A DNA stretch of 64,000 bases from Closterium sp. NIES-65 (lineage: Eukaryota; Streptophyta; Zygnematophyceae; Desmidiales; Closteriaceae): assembly GCA_948144175.1 (NCBI GenBank), contig CANXME010000886.1, positions 806,001-870,000 of the forward strand. The letters run 5' to 3'. How positions within the stretch are numbered: position 1 is the stretch's first letter; each line of letters starts with the position of its first letter. The position numbers were made by a program, and so were the translations under genes. The notes under the pieces were generated by a model. It made no database searches, was not told the DNA's origin, and was given only the letters and a program-made list of their open reading frames with translations. Shown here one piece after another: positions 1 through 11,200 of this stretch.

Positions 1-2
1 CG

Positions 3-3000
3 ACAGAGGCTCCTCTGCAGACGCTTCACATGGACGTGTGGGGCCCGGCCCCCGTCCGTGGGCAGGGTCACGAGCGCTACTTCCTGTTGGTGGTTGACGA
101 CTACTCGCGTTACACCTCAGTCTTCCCCTTGCGCAGCAAGGGTGCTGTCACTGAGGTGCTGATCGACTGGATCCGCGAGGCTCGTCTCCAGCTCAGGAGG
201 AGCTTCGGCTCGGACTTTCCTGTTCTGCGTCTGCACTCTGACCGAGGTGGGGAGTTCTCCTCTCGCCTTCTGCGAGACTACTGTCGTGCACAGGGGATCC
301 GCCAGACCTTTACGCTTCCGGACTCTCCACAGCAAAATGGGATTGCTGAGCGCCGCATTGGCATGGTCATGGATGTCGCTCGTACGTCCATGATGCATGC
401 GGCTGCCCCCCATTTTCTGTGGCCGTTTGCGGTTCGGTACGCGGCGCATCAGCTCAACCTTCACCCCAGGGTCTCTCGGCCCGCGATGTCCCCAGTGTTA
501 CTGTGGACGGGGAAGGTTGGCGATGCGTCTGCGTTCCGTGTCTGGGGATCTCGGGCGTTTGTCCGCGACTTGTCTGCGGACAAGCTGTCCCCCCGTGCTG
601 CTCCCTGTGTCTTCCTTGGCTTCCCCCCTGACGCTCCAGGGTGGCAGTTCTACCACCCCTCCTCTCGTCGTGTTCTGTCCTCCCAGGACGTCACGTTCGA
701 CGAGTCAGTCCCCTTCTACCGCCTCTTCCCCTACCGTACTCCTTCCCTTCCCCCCCCCCACCGGACTTCCTGGTACCAGTTCCCCCCCCCCCCCGGTAGA
801 CCCCCTCCCCCCTCAGGTTCCTGCCCCTTCAGGTGTGTCCCAGGTAGACACGGTCGAGCCAGTCGAGGTTGCTGCTGAGTCTGGTCCTGCTGTGGGTGCT
901 GAGCCTGGGGGTGCTGCTGCTGGGGGTGCTGAGCCTGGGGGTGCTGAGCCTGGGGGTGCGAGGCCGGGGGGTGCTGAGTCTGGGGGTGCTGAGCCGGGGG
1001 GTGCTGAGCCGGAGGGTGCTACGTCAGGAGCTGCTGAGCCTGGGGGTGCTGGGCCTGGAGGTGCAGAGCCTGCGCCTGCTGGACCTGGGGGCTCTCCGGT
1101 TCTTCCGTCTCGGCGGGAGCCGCTCTCTCCACAGGAGCTGCGCGAGTGGTTTGCTCGCCGCTGGAGGCGTGCTGCTGGAGCTGGAGCTTCTTCGCCTGCT
1201 GAGGGTGCTGCCGGTCCCGGAGCTGCTGGGCCTGCGGGTCCTACTGGAGCTGGAGCTACTGAGTCTGGGGGTGCTGAGTCTGGAGCTGCTGAGCCTGGAG
1301 GTGCTGAGTCTGGAGCTGCTGAGCCTGGGGTTTCTCCTGCTGCTGCGTCTCGCCGGGAGCCCCTCTCTCCCCAGGAGCTGCGTGAGTGGTTTGCTCGCCG
1401 CTGGAGGAGTGCTGCTGGAGCTGGAGCTTCGTCGACCGTCGAGGGTGCTGGTGCTGCCGGTCCCGGAGCTGCTGGGCCTACGGGTCCTACTGGAGCTGGA
1501 GCTGCTGAGGGTGTTGGTGCTGAGACTACTGCTGTCTGTCCTGGCGGTGGTTCTGCTGCTGGTGCTGCTGGAGGTCCTGCCGCTGGAGGTGTTGGTGGCG
1601 CTGGTGCTGTCGCTGAGGGTGCTGGTGCTGTCCCTGCTGAGTCTGGAGCTGCCACGCGGCCTCGGCCGTACTTCGTTCCGCTCCTACAGCAGGTTCTTGG
1701 TCTTTCTCCTTCGGTAGAGTGTCCACAGCCTGTCCAGTCGCAGTCACTGTTGGAGCCTTCCTCTCCTCTGCCTGCTCCCTCTCCTTACACTGGTCCTACT
1801 GGAGGTCTTGCTGAGCGTCGTGAGCCTGCGTCTCGTCCCGCGTCGCCTGTTCGTGCTACTCGCGCTAGTGGTCGCGGTTCGCGTCAGCGTCCTCCTCCTG
1901 TCCCTGGCACGCACCGGATGTCTCTGCGTCCGTCCACTGCTCCTCTGCGTGCCCCTTTGCCTTCTCCTCCTGAGTCCTCTCTTCCTGCGCTTGCCGACCC
2001 TGAGTCGGACTCTCTTCGCGCTGCCAGTCCTACTGTCACGCGTCTGCTTGCTACTGTCGTCACTGACCCCTCTTTTGAGTCCACTGCTGCGTCTGCTCTA
2101 GTCGCTGAGCTCGTTGACTTTGCTGCTCGCTGTCGTCTCGACTACGCTGCTGGTCTTGTTGCTGAGTCTGCGTCTGTCTGTCCTCCGTCCGTCGGGGGTG
2201 AGTGTGCTCTTGGCACGGACGTCCTAGAGGACAGACAGGAGGAGTTACAGTGTCTAGCGGCTGCTTCACCTCATCTCGCGTCTGTACTGCTTGCCCCTGA
2301 GGGAGACCCGGATGCACTAGACATCCCGACTCCGCGTTCTTACGCGGAGGCCGTAGAGGGTCCCTACTCCTCTCAGTGGCAGGCAGCTATGGATGCAGAG
2401 ATGGCTTCCTGGAAGTCCACAGGCACCTACGTTGACGCAGTTCCCCCTCCTGGGGCGAACATCGTCAGTGGCATGTGGATCTTCCGGGTGAAGCGGCCGC
2501 CGGGCTCTCCACCTGTCTTCAAGGCGCGGTACGTTGCTCGTGGCTTCAGTCAGCGGCAGGGAGTTGACTACTTTCAGACCTTCTCTCCCACCCCGAAGAT
2601 GACCACTCTTCGGGTGCTGCTGCACATAGCCGCTCAGCGCGACTACGAGCTTCACTCTCTCGACTTCAGCACTGCGTTCCTGCAGGGTAGCCTGCACGAG
2701 GAGATCTGGCTGCGCCGTCCACCTGGCTTCACTGGGACTTTCCCTCCTGGCACCCAGTGGAGCCTCCGACGGCCAGTCTACGGTCTCCGCCAGGCACCGC
2801 GTGAGTGGCACGACACACTGAGGACTACGCTGGCGGCACTTGGGTTTGCTCCTTCTACTGCTGACCCGTCGCTGTTTCTGCGCACCGACACTTCACTGCC
2901 GCCGTTCTACATCCTCGTGTACGTCGACGACTTGGTCTTTGCCACAGCGGACACTGCTGGACTCGCCTACGTGAAGTCCGAACTGCTGAAGAGACACACG

Positions 3001-3903
3001 TGCACAGACCTGGGTGAACTGCGCAGCTACCTTGGCTTGCAGATCACTCGGGACAGAGCACGCCGCACCATTACCTTGACTCAGTCACACATGGTGCAGC
3101 AGGTCCTTCAGCGCTTCGGCTTCACGTACTCCTCGCCTCAGGCCACTCCTCTGCCTACTCGCCACTCACTCTCAGCTCTGCCTTCGGATGAGTCCGTAGA
3201 GTCGAGTGGTCCGTATGCAGAGCTTGTTGGCTGCCTCATGTACCTGATGACCTGCACACGACCTGACCTTGCATACCCTCTGAGCATTCGTGCACGCTAT
3301 GTTGCTCCTGGGAGACACAGACCAGAGCACATGGCTGCAGCGAAGAGGGTATTGCGCTACCTGTGCAGTACGTCGGGCATGGGGCTTGTGCTTGGAGGGC
3401 GGAGTCCAGTGGTCCTTACCGGCCACGCGGACGCTTCTTGGGCTGACGACCAGGCTACGCAGCGGTCGTCACAGGGTTACACCTTCAGCCTTGGTTCCGG
3501 CTCTGTCTCGTGGCGGTCTACTCGCTCGTCTTCGGTTCTCGGCTCCAGTTGTGAGGCTGAGATCTACGCCGGGGCCATGGCTGCACAGGAGCTTCGCTGG
3601 CTCACCTACCTGCTGACTGACCTTGGAGAGCCGCCTCGTTCTCCTCCAGTGCTGTACGTAGACAACAAGGCCATGCTGGCCTTGTGTCGAGAGCAGCGCT
3701 TGGAGCACAGAACGAAGCACATTGCTCTCCGCTACTTCCTTGCTCGTGAGCTGCAGCAGCGTGGTCAGTTGCGACTTGCGTACGTGGCCTCTGAGGCCAA
3801 CACTGCTGATGTGTTCACCAAGGCACTCGCGCCTTGTGACCATCAGCGCTTTTGCACCCAGCTGGGTCTTGTGCCTGTCTTGCCTCACTTGCTCTCCTCT
3901 TGA
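3..3903 (+). pseudogene. Copia-1 Pol (integrase, RT, RNase H), frameshifted
   Basis: The integrase core reads from the window edge in one frame, with MDVWGP, HSDRGGEF and GIAERR carrying the DDE residues. After about 750 the homologous protein continues in the next frame. Compared with Copia-4, two poly-C tracts near 750-795 are longer by 2 and 5 bases, a net +1 shift. RT follows with YVDD near 2922, then RNase H with DASWADD, CEAEIYAG and YVDNKAM, and a TGA stop at 3901. The Gly/Ala/Glu/Pro-rich linker between integrase and RT contains the [15 protein letters not shown] segment twice (near 1125 and 1365); Copia-2 and Copia-4 have one. The shift makes the copy defective unless the homopolymers are sequencing errors. 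Confidence 0.85.
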
Positions 3904-4109
3904 CTTCACTTGTACTGTGACATATATATATACCTGCTCTTGCTTGTCTAGTTTTATATATATGTCTGTACTCCTGCATGTGAACTGGCCTCTGGCCCTG
4001 CTCTTGTGCTCGGACTGTGTGGTGACTTTGTGATCCACCCTGAGCTTGCTTTGCTTTGCTTGACTGGTCTTGTGACCCCTTGTTCTCCCCCACTTTGCCT
4101 ATGGGGGTG

Positions 4110-4241
4110 TGTCAAACATTAGATATGTTCTGCTTGTGTAGGCTACAGTGGGTTAGCCTATAGGGGGTACACAATTCTAGGGTTTCCTACTTGTACTCAT
4201 TTCACTGCTAGTTCATCCATTCCTGTTCGCTTATTCTCACA
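4110..4241 (+). repeat. Copia-1 3' LTR, 132 bp
   Basis: It begins TGTCAAACATT and ends TTCTCACA, has the TG...CA ends of LTRs, and matches both Copia-4 LTRs with about three substitutions. It follows a polypurine tract. Confidence 0.93.
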
Positions 4242-5535
4242 TTTTTAAGCACATTTAAAAAACAAATCGCCCCCAGCACCTCAGCTGTGTCAGAATCCCA
4301 ACCACTAGACCATTGGGATAAAAGGGCTTGTTTCAGTAGCGGGTCAGTGCGCCCATAACCCCCCAGGCAAACGCACCTGTAACCCTCTCCAGGATCGATC
4401 GGGCATCCACAGTGCAGATCTACTGACAAGCTGCACGTACCCAACAAAGCAGGAAAAATATTAAAACGCATGACTGAACCTTAAACTGAAAAATAAACTG
4501 AATGCGAGAAGGCATCAACCTTAAACACCTTGTCGCATGACGTTTAAGGTTGGTGCCTCTGTTACATAACATGTCATTCGATGTGGTTTTGATCTTCTTC
4601 TGTTCTAGGTCAGCAGGTCCATGGTGGACGGAAGGTTGACGGTGACGTCGACCCCGTTCCGATGAATTAATCCCATTCTGCATCCTTTTCTCTAGTGGTC
4701 CATTTTAACGCAATTTGCGCTTGATAAAATTCTTATTTCTTGGGTAACTTTTCGACAGAATTGTTCATTGTTAACTTAAGTGATTGCGTTTTGTTTCTCA
4801 CATTTCGGAAGTGTTATTAGCGTAAAAGTGTGATTGAAAAGCGACGACCAATCAGCGTTGAGAAATCGAGTTGAGTACCGATGCAAACTTTCTCTGGCAT
4901 ACTTTGAGTATCAATTATATTGGCCGCCAACACACCGATACGCATGCTTTCTTCCACGACGTGTCGGTCGCAAGTACTTGCACGTGGAAGCTAGTTCAGA
5001 ATGAGCGAATTCAACCGAGTCGCCCGACACATGACGTATCTGTAGATGCGCCTGGCACGCCCGAAAGAATGGTTAAATAACACTGGCCAGTCCTGTGACG
5101 CCACGTTCAACCCCACAAGCCACCATTCCCCCACTGTTGTGAACCGAAACAGATTGCCGAACCTCGACGCGCCACAACCTAACCGAACCGATCTCCACAC
5201 TGTCAGGAGAGAAATGCCCAATAGGATGACACTGCGTGGCAGGGAAGTTCGATGTCAACCAGCAAACTGCCCACCGACAATTTGGGACCCACCTAAAAAA
5301 ACCATCATGTTGTTTAAATGAAGCTAAATCTGGAGAGCGCGTACCGCACGCGATAGAAGGTGGATGGTGTGTCTTTCGGGTTGTGGAAAAAATTGAGCGC
5401 GATGAAAAAAATTCACGAGGGCAAAGCCCGCGCCGCGGCAATTCTCTCCAGGATAAAGCATGACAGTCGGCCTAACTTCCCTAACCTATCATTTTACAAC
5501 ATCCCGCCACCGCTATTTTCTCACTACCAGACACC
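4242..5535. other. Intergenic stretch upstream of L1
   Basis: No reading frame here resembles a known protein. The stretch carries the 5' flank and presumably the promoter of the L1 F-box/LRR gene. No clear repeat was seen. Confidence 0.5.
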
Positions 5536-5965
5536 ATGGAGTCTCTTACACCCATTCATGACCTTCCTGACAACATTCTCACAAGGATCTTATGGCACTC
5601 CGAGCAGGCCGTGTCTACAAAGTCGGACACCGAAGCCTTATGGGACTTCGTTTCCATTTCTTCCGGCAGTGTTCTCGCCTGGAGCAACTTTCGCTGTACT
5701 GCCTCCATCCAGATGCTGAATTACCCGCTTCCTTCTTTCAACTGACTCGTCTGCATACTCTCGCGCTCTCAGTCTCCTCCTTTCTCGTGTCACCCGATCT
5801 TCCGAACCTGATATCTCTTAACAACCTCGATATTTTCTCGTGGAGTGTGACTTATGAGCAGATTCTCAACCTTTCCTCTCTCCCGAGCATCACCTCCCTT
5901 TCAATTTCTGACAATCAGGGTGTTCGCAGGCAAGATCCCACCTCTGCTAAATTCGACCTCTCGCA
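5536..5965 (+). pseudogene. L1, 5' part of F-box/LRR gene interrupted by insertion
   Basis: The ATG at 5536 opens a short F-box head (HDLPDNILTRILW), similar to the heads of L3 and L5. About 35 codons later the sequence jumps, out of frame, to a part that in L6 lies well over 100 residues further on (CSRLEQLSLYCLHPDAELPASF), so an internal deletion fused F-box and LRR. The LRR frame then runs to TCG CA at 5965, where the 13.2-kb insertion starts. The gene resumes at 19168. Expected role, if once functional: LRR substrate receptor of an SCF ubiquitin ligase, by family analogy. Three separate lesions (deletion, insertion, 3' frameshift) make this a pseudogene. Confidence 0.8.
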
Positions 5966-5981
5966 CATCTCAAAAATGGGG
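5966..5981 (+). repeat. Left terminal inverted repeat of the L1 insertion
   Basis: CATCTCAAAAATGGGG is the exact reverse complement of 19152-19167. It lies directly after a CA dinucleotide inside the L1 coding sequence. Confidence 0.8.
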
Positions 5982-6936
5982 AGGGGTGTGACGTATGTTT
6001 TGAAAAGTCACCTTTCAAGGGGGGTTGGTTGTGTGTATGTTGTTGGTATGTCAGGTTTCTGTGCAGTTACTCTCTCGCAGATTTCCAGGTTCGGAAAGCA
6101 ACCAAACACACTCAGTTCGAAGTAACTCGAAGGTATAACATCGCATCCAACCAATCCCAAATAGGCACTGTTGGTTTGGCGAAGTAACTTTTGGTGGGAA
6201 ATTGGTTGTGTGCGAATCCGAAGCTACGAATGTGGTCTGGCCGCAGTGGTTTCGGTTTGGCGCCAACCTGCTTGCAGAAATTTTGTCGCTCGTGTCACAT
6301 TTTGCTGTGGAAACAGGTTTCTTGGAGAGCACAGCTGGCAGTATTTGGCGCGACACTGTTCAGATGCCCTTCGCTCGAAATTCAACACCAATGTTCGATA
6401 TGTGCAGGGAAATTTATAACGAGTCTTATCAGATATACGGAAAATACCAAAAAAAGGTTGATTATTTCTTTGTTCTGTGAATACACGCATGTTTGTTTCA
6501 GGGTTATACTAAGCAATCATAAGCATTTTAGAAAAGCAAATCATGTATATTGCATAATTTTTCCTCATTAATTGTTTGAAGCAACGTATATTCATAAAAG
6601 ATGTTGCGAATGGCACCATAATTATGCAGCATGTTCGCAATGTAGTAGATGTTTTATTTATCGAAATAGCTGTTTTTAAATAAAATAAAAATGAATATAA
6701 AATTGGACATCGAAGCGGCATTACGTGTCGCACATGCATATCGTTGCACATTTTTCCTTACTCAATTGTTTGATGCAATATATATTCATGCCACATGCTC
6801 CGAATGACGCAGGACTTGTATTTCATGCTCGAAATATAGTAATTGAAACAACGGATGGCCTGATTGAACCTAGTGTTGTGTTAAGTTGAGTATGCCAGCC
6901 TGTCAAGGAATGACAGCTGGTCTGATTGTACATAGT
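5982..6936. other. Left interior of the L1 insertion, no gene seen
   Basis: This sequence becomes AT-rich toward its right side and shows no protein similarity that I recognise. It ends at ATAGT, the probable target site of Copia-2. Confidence 0.5.
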
Positions 6937-7068
6937 TGTCAGAACATTATAGCTTACTTGTTTGTGTAGGCTATAGTGGGGTATCCCATAGGGGGTACAA
7001 CCCAGTTAGGGTTTCCTATTTGTACTCACTTCGTTCATAGTCATTTCATCCTCGTTCATATTTTCTCA
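6937..7068 (+). repeat. Copia-2 5' LTR, 132 bp
   Basis: It begins TGTCAGAACATT and ends TTTTCTCA. It is identical to the 3' LTR and related to, but clearly distinct from, the LTRs of Copia-1 and Copia-4. Confidence 0.94.
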
Positions 7069-7080
7069 TGGAATCAGAGC
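7069..7080 (+). promoter_or_regulatory. Copia-2 primer binding site
   Basis: TGGAATCAGAGC abuts the 5' LTR. It is one base from TGGTATCAGAGC, the usual plant copia primer site complementary to initiator-Met tRNA, which is present in Copia-4. Confidence 0.85.
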
Positions 7081-7118
7081 AGGTCCCTTCCTAGGGACTG
7101 TTCCTAGGGCCCACCGAA

Positions 7119-7163
7119 GCGCGCCCCGAGGCGCGCGTTTTTTTTTAGCGACCCTCCGTGTCG
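7119..7163 (+). promoter_or_regulatory. Conserved leader hairpins of Copia-2
   Basis: GCGCGCC-CCGA-GGCGCGC (7119-7136) forms a 7-bp GC stem followed by a T run. Right after it lies a second, weaker inverted repeat (GCGAC...GTGTCGC). The same order is kept in the otherwise different leader of Copia-4, which suggests an RNA function such as packaging or dimerisation (inference). Confidence 0.5.
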
Positions 7164-7179
7164 CCCTTACCGCCGTGCT

Positions 7180-7940
7180 CCCGCTTAGGCCCCTCGTCGG
7201 CCCCGCTTAGGCCCCTCGTCGGCCCCGCTTAGGCCCCTCGTCGGCCCCGCTTAGGCCCCTCGTCGGCCCCGCTTAGGCCCCTAGTCGGCCCCACTTAGGC
7301 CTCGTCGACCCCGCGTAGGCCCCGTCGGCCCCGCTTAGGCCCCACTACGGCCCCGCGTCGGCCCCGCTTTGGCCCCGTTGGCCCCACTTAGGCCCCGCTA
7401 CGGCCCCTCGTCGGCCCCACTTAGGCCCTGTCGGCCCCGCTTAGGCCTCGTCGGCCCCGCTTAGGCCCCGCTACGGCCCCGCGTCGGCCCCGCTTAGGCC
7501 CCGTCGGCCCGCCTAGGCCCCGCTACGGCCCCTCGTCGGCCCCGCCTAGACCCCGTCGGCCCGCCGTAGGCCCCGCTCCAGCCCGCCGTCGGCCCCGCTT
7601 TAGCCCGCTGTCGCCCCCGCTACAGCCCGCCGTCGGCCCCGCTACAGCCCGCCGTCGGCCCCCGCTACAGCCCGCTGTCGGCCCCGCTACAGCCCGCCGT
7701 CGGCCCCGCTACAGCCCGCCGTCGGCCCCGCTCCAGCCCGCCGCCGGCCCCGCTACAGCCCGCCGTCGGCCCCGCTACAGCCCGCCACCGGCCCCGCTAC
7801 AGCCCGCCGTCGGCCCGCCGTCGGCCCCGCTACAGCCCACCGTCGGCCCCGCTACAGCCCGCCGTCGGCCCCGCTACAGCCCCGCTACAGCCCCGCTACA
7901 GCCCGCAGCCGGCCCCGCTACAGCCCCGCTACGGCCCGCC
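7180..7940 (+). repeat. GC-rich degenerate tandem repeats in Copia-2 leader
   Basis: Units of about 20-22 bp are repeated some 35 times. The first half has the form CCCCGCTTAGGCCCCTCGTCGG and the second half CCCCGCTACAGCCCGCCGTCGG. A further run of CGAGCCGCC-like 9-mers lies at about 8090-8160. The leader of Copia-4 is only 450 bp and has a different C/G-rich repeat. Confidence 0.85.
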
Positions 7941-8266
7941 GTCGGCCCCGCCGCCCGTGCTGCAGCCCGCCGCGCCACCGTGCAGCCGCCCGTGCAGCCG
8001 CCCACCGTGCCGCCCGTGAGCAGCCCCAGCCGCCCGTGCGCCGCCCGTGCAGCCGCCCGCGCCGCCCCTGAGCCCCTGCGTCACCCGAGCCGCGCTAACC
8101 GCCCGAGCCGCCCGAGCCGCCTGAGCCGCCCGAGCCGCCCGAGCCGCCCGAGCCGCCAGAGGAGCCGCGCTCCTGCTCGTGTGGGACCACTGCTGCTCCT
8201 GGGCTGTGTTACTGTGCCGCTGACCTACTCGACTTTTCCTGCCCGGTGAGACTGTCAGCTGCTGCC

Positions 8267-11200
8267 ATGGCCACCCCCACGGTCCTAGCTTTTGACGCTG
8301 AGGGTAGAGCCATTGACTTTGCAGTCTGGATTGAGGACCTGCAGCTGTACTTACTGTGTGATGCGATTGATGAGGTCTCTCTCTTTGACTTTGTCTCTGG
8401 CGCTGTCCCTGCCCCTCCTGCTGATGCTGACCCCGCCGTTCGCTCCAAGTGGGCGACCCGCGATGCTGCTGCACGTCTTGCTGTGCGTCGCCACCTCCCT
8501 TCCTCCGAGCGTGCCCACTTTAGTCAGTGCAAGACCGCTCAGGCCTTGTACGACGCTGTAGTTGCACGCTACTCCTCCCCTTCCTCCGCTACGCTTAGCC
8601 GCCTCATGCTACCGTTTCTCTTCCCTGACCTCGCTGCCTTTCCCACTGTCGCTGACCTCGTTACCCACCTCCGCACTAGTGACGCTCGCTACCGCGCTGC
8701 CCTTCCTGCTGAGTTCCGCGCTGCCAACCCTCCTCCCATGTACATCACTCTCTACTTTCTCGTCACCCGTCTCCCTGAGTCCCTTCGTGTCGTTAGGGAC
8801 CAGTTTCTCTCTGTCTGTCCCACCACCCTCACTGTCGACCTCCTTGAGGAGTCCCTGCTAGTGGCTGAGAAGAGCATCGTCGCTGTTGGGGCTTCTCGGG
8901 GTGACCCTCGCACCCCCATTTTTGAGGGGTGTTCTCCTTCCCCCCTGCTGCCCTCTGTCGCCTCTGCCGCTGCGGCCGACCTCGCTTGTTTTGAGTCGGT
9001 CGGTGCGGCGTCTGCCCTCAGCGGTAGACGCCGCACTGGCAAGGGCAAGGGGGGCAAGGGCGCGGGTGGAGCTAGAGGGGGCGGTGGCGGGGGAGGTGGG
9101 GGTGGCGGGGGGAGTGGGGGTGGCGGTGGAGGTGGTGGCGGGAGTGGAGGTGCTGGTGGAGGCGGTGGAGGCGGAGGTGGCGGCGGAGGAGGTAGCGGAG
9201 GGGGCGGGGGAGAGGGTGCCGGTGGGGGCGGTGGCGGTGGAGACGGGGGTGGCGGTGGAGGCGGGGGTGGCGGTGGCGGCGGAGGTCGGAGTGGCTCGTC
9301 TCAGCGGAGCAGCTCTGGGGGTGGTCAGCGCCAGCAGCAGCAGCAGCAGCAGCAGCCACCGCAGCAGCAGCGCTCTCGCACCGTCCCCGCCCCTCAGCAG
9401 CTCCGTGAGTGGTACTTGCAGCGTCAGCGTGGTGGTGCGTTTGGTCCCTGCCCCTACGTTCTTCGCACCGGCGACCGTGCGGGCGAGAGGTGTGGAGGCA
9501 CCCACACAGCCCGCCGCTGCTTTGGCCGCCTGACCGACGCCTGGCGTCAGCAGTTTCCGGAGGCCGCTGAGATCCCCCGCTGGGGGGATCTGTCTAGGGC
9601 TGGTGTAGCTATTTATGATCTTGACTCTGATGCTATTCTTTCTGCTATGTATGCTGTGACTGGTAGTGATGAGGATGACTGTTACCGGTGTTTCCCGCCC
9701 GACCCGGGCATTGGTACTGCTGCGTCAGGTGCTAGTGCGGCTGCTGCTCTAGGTGCCAGTGCGTCTGTGCTCTCAGGTACTGGTGAGTCTGCCCTCTCAG
9801 GTACTGTGTCGGCTTCGGCCTCCCACACCTTCACCCTTGACTCTGGAGCGTCTCGCTCCTTCTTTCGGGACCGCACCACTCTCACGCCGCCGAGTCGGCC
9901 GGTTGCGGTGTCCCTGGCTGACCCCTCTGGGGGGCCTGTCCTGTCTCGCTTCTCCACGGTCCTTCCGTGTCCGGCGACCCCCTCTGGCACCCTGTCTGGT
10001 CTCTACCTCCCCTCATTCTCGACGAACCTGGTGAGTGGTGCTGACCTACAGGATGCGGGTGTCCACCAGTTCACTCCTGCTCGTCAGCGGGTGACCCACT
10101 GCACGGAGGCTAGAACGGGACGCCACCTGGCTACGTTTACACGTAGGCCAGGGTCGAGCCTGTACACACTAACCACTGCTTCTCCTCCAGGTGCTGAGTC
10201 TGGTAGGGTCCCTTCGTCTGGTCAGGTGTTTGCCGCAGCGTCCAGGTCAGGTCCTGAGTCTTCCCCCTGTTCGTGTCGTCGTCTGTCTCACGAGACTCTC
10301 CTCTGGCACCACCGCCTTGGCCACCCCTCTCTGCTTTGGCTCAGAGGCATGGCCTCCCGTCTTCTTGTTTCTGGTCTCCCCCGGTCTCTACCTCCCCTTC
10401 CTCCGGGCCCTGGCCCTGCCTGTGTCCCCTGTGTCGAGGGGCGCCAGCGTGCTGCCCCTCACTCCTCCCAGTTTCCTCCGACAGAGGCCCCGTTGCAGAC
10501 GCTTCACATGGACGTGTGGGGCCCAGCCCGCGTCCGTGGACAGGGTCAGGAGCGCTACTTCCTGCTCGTTGTTGACGACTACTCGCGTTACACCACAGTC
10601 TTCCCCTTGCGCAGCAAGGGTGAGGTTACTGAGGTGCTGATCGACTGGATCCGCGCAGCTCGTCTTCAGCTCAGGCAGAGCTTTGGCTCCGACTTTCCTG
10701 TGTTGCGTCTGCACTCGAACAGAGGCGGAGAGTTCTCCTCTGGCCTTCTGCGTGCCTACTGTCGGGCGCGAGGCATCCGCCAGTCCTTCAGGCTTCCGGA
10801 CTCCCCGCAGCAAAATGGGATTGCTGAGCGCCGCATTGGCATGGTCATGGACGTCGCCCGTACGTCCATGATGCATGCGGCTGCCCCCCATTTTCTGTGG
10901 CCGTTTGCGGTCAGGTACGCAGCGTATCAGATCAACCTCCACCCCAGGGTCTCAGGGCCGGAGACCTCCCCAGCCCTGCTGTGGACGGGGAAGGTTGGCG
11001 ATGCGTCGGCGTTCCGGGTCTGGGGATCTAGGGCGTTTGTCCGCGACTTGTCTGCGGACAAGCTGTCCCCTCGCGCTGCTCCCTGCGTCTTCCTGGGGTT
11101 TCCCCCCGACGCCCCTGGGTGGCAGTTCTACCACCCCACCTCTCGACGTGTTCTGTCCTCCTAGGACGTCACGTTCGACGAGTCGGTACCCTACTACCGC

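Larger units (their letters stand above)
1..4241 (+). mobile_element. Copia-1, Ty1/copia LTR retrotransposon, 5' part outside window
   Basis: The window opens inside the integrase region. The stretch then runs through reverse transcriptase and RNase H to a 132-bp 3' LTR ending at 4241. Domain order (integrase before RT) is that of Ty1/copia. The LTR differs at about three positions from that of Copia-4, and the coding sequence is near-identical to Copia-4 after the linker, so the two are close relatives. A purine tract (ATGGGGGTG) sits directly before the LTR. The 5-bp flank after the LTR is TTTTT; its partner lies outside the window. Confidence 0.93.

Noticed and set aside
813-1717. Long overlapping frames on both strands in the copia linker (also near 11310-11980 and 59810-60700)
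   Set aside because: The 15-bp GC-rich repeat keeps several frames open. Only the frame continuous with integrase and RT is conserved.
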